Origin: Rhodosporidiobolus odoratus
Taxonomy: Eukaryota; Basidiomycota; Microbotryomycetes; Sporidiobolales; Sporidiobolaceae
DNA length: 64,000 nucleotides
Reading direction: 5' to 3'
Assembly: GCA_034387635.1 (NCBI GenBank)
Contig: JAOANU010000011.1
Coordinates: forward strand, 342,501-406,500
The translations under genes and the position numbers were made by a program. How positions within the stretch are numbered: the first letter of the stretch is position 1; the number at the start of each line of letters is the position of its first letter. The notes under the pieces were generated by a model. It searched no databases. It was given only the letters and a program-made list of their open reading frames with translations, and had not been told where the DNA came from. This document shows, piece by piece, positions 41,536 to 52,926 of the stretch.

Positions 41536-42201
41536 ATCAGAGGGGTTGTGGGAAGAAATGGATACTCGGGTAATTGGGGTTACTTAGATGTGCAAATCGA
41601 TTGTGGTGAATCCGTTGCATGGGCACTGTACCCGGTGAGGTCAGTGCGCCTTATGGCTGAGTGCAATGCCGCATTGACAGAATGCTGCGCCCTTGTAAAC
41701 CTAAAAGCCGACTGATCAGGCGAGGTTCCGCGCGCCAGGTCTAGCCGATTCTGGCGTCTCCTTGAGCGCAGGTGCTACAGAAATGTGTGGTGTGTTAGCC
41801 ACCATTATTATTATTTTTGTTTTTTTTTTGTTTTTGGCCTTCTCAACTCCACTTTCCTGAAGCGCTGTTGCTTGTAAAGCTCAACTGATCAGCTCACAGG
41901 CGCTTCAGTAGCGCAGTGATAGGACGAACCAAGTCTAGGTGGGCGGAGTCGAAAAGGCGAGCACGACCTGCCCAAAGCTAGTCTCACATTCAAGAGCTTC
42001 GCTTGACGCAGACCGACTGCGGAAGCGTGCTTGGCTCTATAGCCAAGTACGCGTCCCATACGAGCGTGTCAAGGTAGATCTGCGGCAATGCGACAGATCT
42101 AGGAGGGCTATGACTATCCTTGTCAAGTCTTCCGACATCATCCACAACACAGCTCAGATCCCATCGACTGAACGAGAGGCAAATCTGGCACTCTCAGTCG
42201 G
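41536..42201. other. Spacer with AT-rich tract; no gene seen
   Basis: Contains a TTATTATTATTTTTG...T(10) tract near 41805-41835, unusual in this GC-rich window. A plus-strand open frame (41939-42205) has no recognisable features. Confidence 0.4.
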
Positions 42202-43440
42202 CTAGAACCTCTCCGGTGGGATGCAGCCGTACTCCATACCAAGGATAAATAGGGACACCAGCCGCACTTGATCGGCCAGACCCTTTGCTTGGTCCTTCAT
42301 CTCGACAAACGCCTGTTACACTGCGTGCTCAGTGCTGTCAGGTGCGTATGTGGGTCACGGGCAAGATACACGCCTTGGTTGTAATCGTTGACTCTGGGTG
42401 AGTATGCCTGAGCCTGGTTAAGATCAATGCGTTCAGTTCGCGTTGTTTGTCCTCACTCCAGGATCTATCGATGTCAATCTGCTTGACCTGCGGGATGTAC
42501 AGACGCTGGAGAGATGGACAAGCGGATCAGCTGGATCACATGCTGAGCCAAGCTGCGGCGGTCAACTTACCGCGTCCTCGTGCCCTTTGTCAAGGTCAGA
42601 AGAACATCTGCGCAGCGCTTTGCTCAAGTTGATGCCAATCTCGACGCGCTCAAGGCGCGTGATCATATCCTTCGACTTTTCGATATCTGCTCAGGAAATG
42701 CAAGTACTGGTGCAGACAGGGTGAAACTCAAAAAACTTACAACTTGCCATGTTCCGCTTTGTCAGGTCTGTTGAAGCGGTAGCAGCAATGGAAGAAGTAG
42801 TCCTCCGTATACTAGCAGCGCTCGTGGGCTAGACGCTCCTGCTTGCTGTCCCAGTCTTCACGGGAGATATGGTAGGGCAGGGCGACGAGGCTGATCAGTG
42901 CGAGTCCTGCAAGCCAAGGCGGAGTGTGCAAGGTGTACAAGGTCGTCCAACAGTCTGGTGGAATATCTTTGGAGTGTTTGAGCGAGACTCCCAATGGCTA
43001 GTTGGGCCACCTAAAGGACGGGGACCCCAAGTCGCCCTTCACGCTCGCAGGGAAATGTGATGGGTGGATGGCTGCTGCCTCCCATGGGAGGTTCAAGAGG
43101 GGTACAAGAGTAAGCTTACGTATGGGGCAGCTGAGAGGGCTGCGGCTATGAAGTCAAGCAAGTCCAGCGTAAATATGTCAACGCCGACTTGAAATTCGGG
43201 AGTCGTCCACGTCAAGGTGTTCTGACACGAGCGATCCAATCCCCTCCCCGCTGCCTCAGGAGAAGGTTAAAAAGTCTAAGTGCAGAACGCCATTACGGTA
43301 ACAAGGAATTACCGCATTTCCAGAGGAATCGCCAATCCAGTCCGTCCGCTTGACCTTCTCAAATGAGAATCCCTCATTGTCCGCAAGGCCTCCGCAGGTG
43401 CCAACTTTGCAGCGAGGGGGTGAGACAACCTGTACATAGT
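42202..43440 (-). CDS. Unknown protein, family A copy 2 (5' end unresolved)
   Basis: Exons that fit in phase on the minus strand are: upstream exon ending at 43313 (FEKVKRTDWIGDSSGNA), 43120-43221, 42835-42997, 42741-42767 (27 nt), 42571-42686, 42374-42505 and 42202-42312. Blocks matching family A copy 1 in order are: ISREDWDSKQE (VSRNEWNAKQE), ALRRCSSDLDKG (YLHRCSPDIKNG), SEDKQRELNALI (SEDTQRHLEETL), DQAKGLADQVRL and MEYGCIPPERF (RQYGCVPLDPVVG). A hydrophobic segment (WLAGLALISLVALPYHI) precedes the first shared block, so it may be membrane-anchored. The last intron falls at the same alignment position in both copies, but here its in-phase donor is GC rather than GT. The N-terminal part is unlike copy 1 and the start codon was not found. 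No known domain is recognised. Confidence 0.5.
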
Positions 43441-43510
43441 CTACAATGTAGGATGCCACCTGGGAGCGAGTCCGCAAGTCGAGAAGGCTTGATTCTCAGT
43501 CTGGTATAGA

Positions 43511-43530
43511 CCTCTCTCTCTCTCTCTCTC
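43511..43530. repeat. Short (CT)n dinucleotide repeat
   Basis: About ten CT units seen directly, in the spacer between family A copy 2 and the dehydrogenase gene. Confidence 0.7.
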
Positions 43531-43608
43531 CGACTGTGCCAGAGCATACCCAGACGCTGTCGGACAGGCAAAAGATAACGAGGTTACAAGCGAGCGACCA
43601 GAATACGA

Positions 43609-45219
43609 CTAAGCAGTAAGCCACGGCGCAATCTCCTGATCAAGGTGCTGCTTGACGAGCTTCAATGTTTCGTCGTTCTTGCTGCGAGGGTCCGCCTGAC
43701 CGACCCTGGCCCAGGGACAGAGGAATTGTTGTAGACACTAGGCTAAAGCGAGTCAAGAGGAGAGAATGCTAGCAAGGAGGAATTGCTGAACACAAAGAAA
43801 GGCGCACCTTGCCGCCAAAGGCAGCTCCCTAGGGGATGTCGCTCCCCACAGCTGGGTCCAGGCGCCCATATGAGCAGGGTTCAATACGAGGGAGAGAATA
43901 GCCAATTGCCAGGACGGCATCGAGCTGCATATAGAGGCAGGATAGAAGGGATGGTAAGCGAAAGATCAGCCCAACGGGGTCCCGAAAGCGTCTAAGTAGA
44001 GGGACATACCGGCCAAGCTCTATCTTAAGACCTCCAGGATGGGCAGCCATGCTGACGCCCTCCTCACCGAGCTCCGGCTGCAAGATCTTTGCGACCCAGA
44101 CATTGCCAAGCTTGCTCTGAGTGTAGAGCCTCCTCGGCGCGGTCATACGGATACCCCAGCTCTTCACCGCCTCATCGCGCTTGAGTCCGCCCTGGAGGGT
44201 GAACCACTCGACACTTATTGCCCCCGGTTCCACCGGAGGTCTGGACGATACGGGGCGCGACGCCGGTAGTCTTGTACGAGGCGCGAATAGACGGTCGCTG
44301 CAGACAGGCTACAGTGTCAAGCGTCACGATGGAAGAGTAGAGGACAAGCACACAAGCAAAACCTGGCAGCCAGATCGCAGGAAGGTCAGTAAGGAGAACA
44401 AAGGTTGAGCGGAAAGTACTGAACGCACCGAGAAGAGGTACTGGCCAACCACGCTCGTCCCTTACCCAGAGTGCGGACGTGTCAAATCCGACTTGAAGAG
44501 AAGGAAGGGAAAAATGAAGGGCTCACCCAGTTGACCTTGTTGTGTCAACTCGCCAACAGGCGGTACCATGACGCCGCTGCAGGTTCGAAGCCGCGTCAGC
44601 AAGTGTCATGCAGCAGAGTGGGAGTAAGAGCGAAGCGTATAGGAAGCGGCACGCCCTGCAGAAGAGCAAGTCCAGCTCCTCTTCCTTCTGCTTGAACTCC
44701 TCCGCCGCCTTCTTCACGCTGTCGAGGTCGGAGAGATCAAGCTGAAGCCAGATCACCTGTCCGACAGTGCCTTTCTCCTTGACGTCCTGCCAGAGCGACT
44801 CAACCGCAGCGAGGCCTTTCTCTTGCGAGCGAGTAGCGACATAGACTCTGGCGCCCTTGAGATGGAGGTAGCGGGCGGTGTGATCGCCGACACCCACGTT
44901 GGCGCCCGTGACGATTGCGGCTGAGGGCCAGGTATCGGACGAGCATCAAGACGCGTCGTTGTTCACAATCAGGCACAGCAGGGAAGAGCACACCTTTGCC
45001 GGTCTGATCAGGCATATCCCTCTCCGGCTCGTAAGTGCTGGCAGGCGGGAACCACGTCCTAGAGAAATCGGAGTGCGGCGACAGCCAGAGGAAGATCGAC
45101 GAGAGGACGCCCGTATTGCTGCTGTAATTATAGGTGAGCAGTTACAGCGAGAGCGAAAGGCAAAGGATTAGAAAGAAGAAGAGTGTCAGGAGACAGTGAG
45201 GCATCCAACACTGCTTCAT
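43609..45219 (-). CDS. Short-chain dehydrogenase/reductase, membrane-anchored retinol-dehydrogenase-like
   Basis: NAD(P)-dependent oxidoreductase of the SDR superfamily, substrate unknown. An N-terminal hydrophobic stretch (VLSSIFLWLSPHSDFSRTW) leads to DMPDQTGK. The cofactor site is AAIVTGANVGVGDHTARYL (TGxxxGxG), then ARVYVATRSQEKG and WLQLDLSDLDSVKKAAEEF. The usual NNAG motif is replaced: the spliced sequence reads FCRAGVMVPPVGELTQQGQ. The catalytic Ser region and YTQSK (Y-x-x-x-K in RRLYTQSKLGNVWVAKIL) are present, then AAHPGGLKIELGR. After an intron comes NPAHMGAWTQLWGATSPREL. The last exon ends LDQEIAPWLTA at 43609. Seven or so exons. The start is uncertain; ATG 45219 (MKH...) fits one splice model. 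Confidence 0.75.
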
Positions 45220-45515
45220 CTTGTCCCCTCGCTAGAACGGGCCGCCAGCTGCATCTGAGGAGATGTCTTAACATGCCGGAATTGCGCCGCTCTCTTGAGT
45301 TTCACCTCTATGCCAGCCAAGGTCCGAGAGGTGCAGACGGACCAGACGCGGGTCGAGTCCGGATCCGCACGTCTTGCACCGTCGAGACACATTCGCTGTG
45401 CAAGCACATGCGATAGCGGCTGTTTCAATCAGGGTTGGTTGCTGCTACACTCGCAATCGCAGCCCGCTACTGCACAGACATTGGACGCTGCACAGGTATC
45501 ACCATCAGGAACAGA

Positions 45516-48500
45516 TCAGAGACCGGGAGAGGGAGAGAAGGACGCACTATCAAACCAAGCCAGAATATGCTCGACATGACCACCATGTCGACATCGCTGG
45601 CACCAGCACAGAGTAGATGCTGCGATAGGGTCCGGGCATATTCAGCGTGAGTAGGAAAGGGACTGAGATGGCTGAATACGCACGTCCATTGGTGTCAAAG
45701 GCTCGTACTGAAGGTCGAGAGAGACATATGCAGCACGCCGGAAGTTGCTTGCTGCATGAGGGACAGACAGTAGACTGGCGTGCGAGAAGAAGCTACGTCA
45801 GCCTAGATCTAGGGGTAGCTGGTAGAAAGCGTCGATGTAGGAAGCGGAATCAAGAGAATAAGAGAGACTTACTCGCTTGCCCGCCTGATCGCCGTCGTTC
45901 CGCTCGACTGAACCCAGACCTGATCCCTTCTTCCCCGCTAGAGAGATCTTCGTACCGCAGAACTGACAGCGCAGGAGAATCTGAGGAGGTGCTGCTCGTC
46001 TCAACGCTTCGGCCACCTCCTTCGCTTCTCCATTCCGCCCCGCGACCTTAGCCTGCTCAATCGCCGTCCGCGCTCGCTTACCCCTAGCAGCATCAAACAT
46101 CGCTCGTGCAGCGTAGAGCTGAAACTGATCCAGCTGAGACCGATAGGTCTCGACCCATCGCTGTACTCGGATGTCGGCGCGAATCAGACCGGGCCAAGTG
46201 AAGGAGCAGGCGAGGGCGACAGTCTGAACGTCGCTTGTTCTGTCGACAAAAGATGAAAGAAGCTTGAGGCCGTCATTCCGCAAGCCGAAAAGGACCACCG
46301 CTTCGAGGTCCGAGGAGGACAGCGCTTCTTCGCCCAGGTCTTGCAAGAAAGGAATGAGCTGTACATGATGTCGGCGTCAGTACCGAAGTGCAGACGACGT
46401 ATGAGGCGAGTCTTACCTCGCTGTCAGACAGGAAGCTGCGGAAAAGAACTACATCAGCTTGAAGCAGGCAAGGAAGGGGAAGAACCGCAGGAGAGCGCAC
46501 CGCAGAGCGACTGCAACCCTGTCCTTCAGCGGCAGACCCGTCTCATCGACCAACTCTCGCCAATCGCTTGTCGCCAGATATGCGAACATCGCTCGGATCC
46601 AAGGTGTCTCGACGTCGGAAGAGAGGGTTCGGCAGAGGGAGGTGAAGGGAGACTCTGAGCTTTGGTTCGTGTCTCTCTGGGCGAGCTGCAGATGGGGGCT
46701 GGCGACTGAGTAATCCAGGATGAGACAAGTGAACGAAGAAGAGACTAACATAGGCAGCGACGATGGGTGCGAGCATTCGCAGGTTCTCATCTGATCAAGG
46801 TTAGGTGAAGAGTCAGCCCAGAAGCTACAAGCGGGGTAAGAAGGAACGCAGCGCGACATACCTTTGCACATCCGTAAGTAAAGCATGAGCCTCTCCAACT
46901 GTCCGGAAAAGAGCGCGTGGCGGGCTGCGTCCTCGTATTGACCATGTTTCTGCAGTCTGTGAGAGGGCAAGGACAATCAGCCCTTGGCGGAGAACTGAAG
47001 AGGTTAGAAACGCACCGACTGCAAACCTCCCCCCAGCCTTCCTCCCATTCCGCCCCGCAACTCGCCAGCGCAATTTTCCTTTGAGCAGCGAACTCGCTCG
47101 ACGAGATAGCGAAAGTCCCCAGCTTCTTCCTCGCGACGAGCTCAGCACACGCTGCTGCGTATGCCGCATTCTTCGTCAACGCTTCCTCACCTCGCCGCAG
47201 TGAGCGAGAGATGTCGCTGTATATCGAGCGAGGGCTGGATGTACGAGGTGAGCAATCGGAGGTGGGTGTGGCGGCAGGAGAGTGAAGCGCTGGATTGGTC
47301 ATGCCGCTGGGGAAACCTTGCAGGATTCGTAGGACCCCTCGGAAACGGAAGTCGTAATCGGCGAAACAGGCATCGGCGGAAAGGGTTTGCGCTCCTGCAT
47401 CGGTGATAAATATGGGAGGTCAGTGGCATGGAGGAACGGAGACAACGTATTCCCGAGCCTAAGGAGATAGCGATGAAGGAGGGATAGATGAACGAACGAA
47501 CTTACGAGCGACCCACAACCAGAATTCCTTGACCGATCCATCTGACAGAGTAGCATTGACCGACGCATCCGAGCCATACCCCGCTTCGATCCTTTCCCGC
47601 AGCAGAACCGAGATATCGCTGCTCAACCCGCTCAAGCTGGATCTCGCCCAAAGCTGCGGCTGTCTTGGGAGGTCCTCCGTCGCGGTCGCTTCATTCGGGA
47701 TTTGCAGCATTGCACCGCCCGAGATTCGACGTATTGGCCCGCTTGGCCGAGGTGTTTGATCGCGATCGACTAGAAGAGGAGGAAAGCCGGCAAGGGAAAG
47801 GGAGCGACCGCGGTCGGGTGGCGAAGTTGAGTGCAGCGCCAAAGAGGTTCGTGCTGGAGAAGCCAAAGTGGTGACGTTCCGCTCGTCCTCCTCGTCGGCA
47901 TCTTCGACTGTACTGGGCGGGACATCGAAGGTCAAAGGGGATAGTGTAGTTGTTGCGGATAGAACGAGGCCGCGTTCGAGGAAACCGACGTGAGGTGAGG
48001 CCTCGACCTCAACCGAGTCGAGGAGGTGGCCACTACAACCAGGACTCGAAGAATCGCGAGAGACGCCGAGGAAGCGAAGACATGACGAATTGCGGCTGGT
48101 GGAAGAAGGTGCGAAGGCGAAGGAAGTGAGCGGTTGCTGGAAGGGTCTCGCTGTAAGCACGAGATTATGATTAACGATTGCGATCTGAGAAAAGGAGAAG
48201 AAGAGATGAAGGGAATAACGCAAAAAATGAGTGCGCACTCTTCATGTCTTCCAACACCACCGGTGTCCTGAGCACTTCCGGCCCGTCTTCTTGACCAGTA
48301 GATCTTGAGCCATACACATGCGAAGAAGGTACACCAGCCCGCCCATGCACACCACCACCGTCCAGACCACCTATGAGGCGAGGACCAGGCCCGTCCGCCA
48401 GCCGCCAAACTCGAGGAGCGAAGGCGTCCTTCTCCAGCGTCGCAAACACACCTCGCTGGTCCGTCGACCACGCCGTTTCGACCAGTGGTTTCGGTACCGA

Positions 48501-49497
48501 GTTTGACCGCTGTTTCCGTCCCGTCGAAACTGCGCCCGCATCCGCATCCGAGAAAGATATCAACGGGTCCATCGGTTTGCGAAGGTCCCAAACTCGCACG
48601 ATCCCGTCGTCGCCGAAAGACGAGAACTGCTGAGCGTTGAATGGATTTGAGGCGATGCCGAAAACGGCGCGGGTATTGAAAGTCGCGACGGTGGAAGGTG
48701 GAGAGCGAATGTCATAGACGCGAAGGAACTTATTTGACATGGCGGCCGCAAGAAGAGAGGAAGATGAAGCGGTTGAGGGTGTGAGGAAAGAGGCGGAAGT
48801 GACCGACTCCGAGGCGCCAAAGGAGAGGAGCGGGGCGATGTCGGATGACGCTGAAGGCGTGCCGGAAGTGAGTTCACCCTGTGATTTTTTACGAGACAGA
48901 GGATGTGGACGATGGGCTGATGCACCAGCAGCAGGTGCTGACATCGAGTGCGAGATGTCGAAAACGAGGAGGGACTCTCCCCGACCTTTCTCGAGGCCTA
49001 CAGCTAGATAGTTGTGCTGAACCTGTGAGAATGCAAGGGAAGTGCAAGTACGGGCATTGCGGACTACGAAGGGAAAAGGCTCAGCGGTGCAGGAGGGTGA
49101 GGGAAGGGAGAAAAGCAACGAGACAAACCGTTTATTTGCATCGTCGTCGCTGAGTCGCCCCCAGTCTTTCTTCGTCCGCTCGCCTCGCCAAGCTCACACA
49201 ACAGCACGCGGCCGGTGGATAGACCGGCTGCAAGGAATGGCTTGTCGAGCTGAGGCGACCAAGCGAAGCTTCGCAGACCGGTCAATTCAGTGATAACACT
49301 GGTGGACGACCACCGGTTTCTCATGGACGAGGATGGATCCTGTCCAATATCCAACGTTTAGCGCGGTCTCTCGCGAGTACAACGAGAGGAGAACGTACCT
49401 GTTCCCAGTCGAATGTCCTCAGTTCCGACCCACCTCCGACTACAAATCGATTCGATCCCGGTTGCCACAGTACACTCTTACCTCGAGTACTCTGCAT
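45516..49497 (-). CDS. SEA4: SEA/GATOR2 complex WD40-RING protein Sea4/Mio
   Basis: Vacuole-associated activator branch of TORC1 amino-acid signalling. The ATG at 49497 starts MQSTRGKSVLWQPGSNRFVV. WD40 repeats follow over several exons (TGLRSFAWSPQLDKPFLAAG; TCTSLAFSQVQHNYLAVGLE; ASNPFNAQQFSSFGDDGIVR, then VWDLRKP). A long insert (SRDSSSPGCSGHLLD...) and alpha-solenoid helices follow (WRELVDETGLPLKDRVAVAL; YEDAARHALFSGQLERLMLY). The C-terminal zinc-binding part has LRCQFCGTKISL and, in the last exon, CWCQRCRHGGHVEHILAWFD, the Mio/Sea4-type RING half. Stop at 45516. About ten exons. The final exon lies across a gap that longest-frame reading misses. Confidence 0.85.
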
Positions 49498-49802
49498 GCT
49501 TCCGTTGAGGGCGTGGCCGTCTGTGCGGTATCGAGTTGCGCGAGTCCAAGTGGGGAAGTGAAGAGAGAATCAATTGGCTTTCTATGTCTTCCTCATAAGG
49601 CTGTCTGCTAGCTGGAAGCTGCCCCTCACAAGCAAGTCACAAGCTACAGACAATTATACCGACGGCTCTCGGACACTCGTGACAAACACTCATGACATGC
49701 TCTTACATCCCACCACTCCTCCCTGTTCGCAACGCGCAGACCTGGCTTCGGCTCAAGGTATACAGCCCTGTTCCAGCCCGGACCCACACACGTAGCTCAG
49801 CA
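49498..49802. promoter_or_regulatory. Divergent spacer, SEA4 / F-box copy 2
   Basis: 305 bp between head-to-head starts. No specific element is claimed. Confidence 0.4.
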
Positions 49803-50911
49803 ATGTCTGCTAGTGTGCCGCCCCACCAGCAGTGTAGTGCTCAATCGCTTCGACTTTCGCTTTCGCGTCAATTGCCATCGCGTATACTGGACATGGATGC
49901 GATGGGGGGAGGACACAGGGCGAGGGAAGCGCAGCAGGTACGTTCCGTCAGGTCTCCATTCATCACTCTGCTGACCTAGTTACATTACAGCCTTCTTTCG
50001 TCCCGCCGTCGTCGACTTCCTCCTCCAATTCGACGAGATCTCGCATCATGTCCCTCCCTTCTGAGATACTGGACCGCATCTTCTCCTTCCACGCGCCGAT
50101 TGGACCTATCTGCAGAGCATTCCTCTCTCTGCAGCGACGACGCTGCACCTCGTACCGCGTTCCCGACGTTGCCGACATTTCTGTCATCCAAGAGATCCTT
50201 CCTTTCCTCGTCCGACTCCGGCAGCTCGCAATCCATGTCAGCACCGGAAGTAATCAAGCTCCTCCCCCGGCTCCCCGCCCCGGAGCTGCTCCTCAAACTC
50301 ACGCTGGAAGGATCAGGAACCGCCGGCTTCGAGTCCGATCTTGCATCTGCGTTGATCGCCTACAAGTCGCTCAACTGCCTAGACATCGACTGTCCTCTCG
50401 ACCTCGATAATGTTCCCTTGGTGGCTGCGCTGCGAGACCGCCTTACGATCAGCCACCTTACTCCGACTCGCCCCGACTATCGACAGTCAACACCTGCCTG
50501 TTCTATCCCACCTCAAGCAGCTCGATCCCAACATCACCAGGGGAAGAAGGGAGTTGGGCCCATTACTATCTCGAAACCCTTCGTGAAGGAGACGAATTCG
50601 GAGAGGATTGGGTCATGCCCATCTGGCCTGCGCATTTTCCTCGAGCAGATGTTGAAAAAATCGTACGAAGATGCTCCTCTCTCGTTCAAGTGGGTGGGAG
50701 TGCGGTCGAGGCGATGAAGGTTGAAGATCGTTATGAGGGAGAAAAGGAGGAGTACGAAGAAGGGAAGGAGTTGATCATGTTCAAATTTCGGGAGGATAGT
50801 GACTATGTCCGGCAAGCATACGGTTGGGGTGAAGGTCCTTATGGTTCTAATAAGGACGAGGAAGATGAAGAGGAGGAAGAGGAGGATGGAGAAGAAGAAG
50901 ACGAGGACTAG
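49803..50911 (+). CDS. F-box-like protein copy 2, reading frame interrupted (possible pseudogene)
   Basis: Exon 1 (MSASVPPHQQCSAQSLRLSL...) is joined by GTACGT...TTACAG to an exon with the F-box-like core: LPSEILDRIFSFHAP, then IGPICRAFLSLQRRR. The leucine-rich part starts in that frame (FLVRLRQLAIHV). It continues only in the next frame after about 50240 (PEVIKLLPRLPAPELLLKLT; YKSLNCLDIDCPLDLDNVPL), then shifts again near 50430-50460 (SATLLRLAPTID). A 55-nt intron (GTCAAC...CACCAG) leads to the last part: EEGSWAHYYLETLREGDEF, then PAHFPRADVEKIVRR and GGSAVEAMKVED. The end is acidic (DEEDEEEEEEDGEEEDED). The two shifts have no GT-AG explanation of reasonable length, so the copy may be decaying or contain sequence errors. 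Confidence 0.55.
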
Positions 50912-51131
50912 GACATGATTAAGCAGCGCAGCGGTACAGTGACTCTGTTGGAATCGCATAACTCTGTCCCAATCACTACAGGAGTGACGCAGCAAATACG
51001 TTGCAAGGTGAACATAGCAAGAACAACGACAGATTGGGGAAAAAGAGGAAAGCCCGCATACAAAACCCCCTCTTTCTTCTGATCCAGTCTCTTTTCCCCC
51101 CCCGAAGACCGTATCTATACTGCTCTATCGT

Positions 51132-52529
51132 CTACTCTGCGACGTCGCCTGCCGACGCCGAGGGGAGAACTCCGATATGCCGATACCGACCCTCTTCCGT
51201 CCCTCCCGCCATATGGTCCAAAGCTTGCAAGGCGACCAGCTCACTCGCCTCGTTCTGGTAATCGGGCGAGACCTCTTCGTGAAGCGGGGAGACGAGTTCT
51301 TGCGAAGGAGACAGGGAGCGATGCTTGTGCCGACGTGAGAAGCGGTGGGAGCGATCGGAACGGTGTGAGGAAGATTCCGTTGAAAGGGTGTCGAAAGTGG
51401 TGGTCGTGGTTGAGGTCGAAACAGACGGGTGGGAGCGATGGCGAGACCTGCCGTGCGAGCGGGAGGACGAGGAGGAACCGTCCCTTCGGTTTTTCTTGCT
51501 CTGGCTCTGGCGATGTGGTTCCTCGAGGTAGCCTTCCTCCACCCCGTCGAGTGGCTCTTCTTCCGGCACCTCTTCCAAATCTCGTCTCACATCCCTTGAT
51601 CGACGTGAGCCGCTTGAGGTCGACGACCGACTCGACCCTGCGCTTCTGCCGCTCTTTCGTCCGACCGCCGGTTGAATGTCGAGGTAAGGCGAGTTGGGCA
51701 GTTCTTCCGGTTCGCCGCTGGCGCCAGAAAGGAACTCCTCGACGCTGATGCCTAGCTCCTTCGCTCGACGCCGCGCCCGACGAGCTGTGCGACGAGCTTC
51801 GCGCTCTTCCTTCGTTTCGTGAGGGCACTTCTTCGAAGTGGACGCGGAAGTGCGGGGTGTAGGCGTATCGACCAGAGTGGTGCCTTCTGAAAAGACAGGT
51901 GAATGTGGTGTTTCGGCGGCTTCTTCGGCATGCAGAAACGAAGGAGAAGGGGACGACAAGGGAAGGAAAGGAGAAAACGGTGTAGTCGGACTCGAGTTTC
52001 GGCTTTGTCGCTCCAAACGCTCTGCTTCCTCGTCTTCTCCGTCAAGTGTAAATCTGCTCGTACTCCTGTCTAACTCGGCGCCGCCGGCATCATCAACTCG
52101 CTCGGGTTCCTCACTTCCCTCCTCTTCGCCCTCAGATTCGCTCAACCGGATCCTCCCTTCCCCTCGCCACCAACTCCGGAACAGGGTCCATCTCGTCAGC
52201 CCCGACCCTTCATCTCCACCTCCACCGCTCACATCCCCTCCGCGCCGGTTGTGCCTTCTTCCCCCACTCCCATTGCGCGTTGAGCCGTTACCGACGCCAG
52301 AGTGCAAGCTCCACGCGTCATCCTCTTGCTCCATGGTCCCTCTTGACGTGCGTCCGTCCCACCCTGCGGTTGCGGCGACCCAGCCCCGTGGCGAGTGACC
52401 AAAAGTCGAAGTTGAAGGATCGGGAAGGTGGTCCTCGTCGTTGAGCTGGACGCGCCTCGATGAGGGGATGCAGCACCAGACTGTGGTCACGAGTGCGCGC
52501 AAGCTATCCGCACACGACAAGTCGTTCAT
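51132..52529 (-). CDS. Uncharacterised Ser/Arg/Glu-rich protein (465 aa)
   Basis: One uninterrupted frame from MNDLSCADSLRALVTTVWCC to SASAGDVAE. The N-terminus has paired cysteines next to basic residues (VTTVWCCIPSSRRVQ), a possible acylation site. The rest is disordered. It has acidic clusters (SESEGEEEGSEEPE), a basic helical block (KKCPHETKEEREARRTARRA, then ISVEEFLSGASG), Ser/Arg/His-rich runs (SRSHGRSRHRSHPS) and a short helical end (EASELVALQALDHMAGGTEE). No known domain is recognised. The order N-terminal Cys motif, basic helix, conserved-looking C-terminal helix may help find relatives. Function unknown. Confidence 0.6.
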   Translation of the reverse strand: MNDLSCADSLRALVTTVWCCIPSSRRVQLNDEDHLPDPSTSTFGHSPRGWVAATAGWDGRTSRGTMEQEDDAWSLHSGVGNGSTRNGSGGRRHNRRGGDVSGGGGDEGSGLTRWTLFRSWWRGEGRIRLSESEGEEEGSEEPERVDDAGGAELDRSTSRFTLDGEDEEAERLERQSRNSSPTTPFSPFLPLSSPSPSFLHAEEAAETPHSPVFSEGTTLVDTPTPRTSASTSKKCPHETKEEREARRTARRARRRAKELGISVEEFLSGASGEPEELPNSPYLDIQPAVGRKSGRSAGSSRSSTSSGSRRSRDVRRDLEEVPEEEPLDGVEEGYLEEPHRQSQSKKNRRDGSSSSSRSHGRSRHRSHPSVSTSTTTTTFDTLSTESSSHRSDRSHRFSRRHKHRSLSPSQELVSPLHEEVSPDYQNEASELVALQALDHMAGGTEEGRYRHIGVLPSASAGDVAE

Positions 52530-52926
52530 GCGCGGCGTACGTCAGCTTGTTGAGGGACGAGCGAGGGATACGTTCAACGGCGAAGGGGGGCTGTAGGACT
52601 TCGGGCTCGAGGTGTCGAGGTGTTTTCGTGGGATCTTGGGCCCCAGTGGTAGATAATAAGAAGTATGTGCGTGTTATAGTCGCGGAGCCAAAGTGAGAAT
52701 AGCCGGAAGAGGAAGAAGCCGACAGCGGTACACGCGCAACCAAGTCTTTCCAACCTTTCTGTTCTTACTGCCGACTGTGGTCTTTGCCTACACGCCGTCG
52801 GCGAGATTGCGAGGCACTCCTCGTCATGACGAAGAGCAACTGGGAGAGCGAAGTGCAAAAGAAAAGTAGCACAGATATTACAGAACCCAACCTCTTGCGA
52901 CCGTCCATAGTCGGTCCATAGTCCGC
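52530..52926. other. Spacer between two minus-strand genes
   Basis: Presumed 3' UTR of the chromodomain gene and promoter of the 465-aa gene. Nothing else is seen. Confidence 0.4.

Noticed and set aside
41898..41975. A tRNA-like A-box (TAGCGCAGTGATAGG)
   Set aside because: No B-box or cloverleaf partner at the right distance; chance match.
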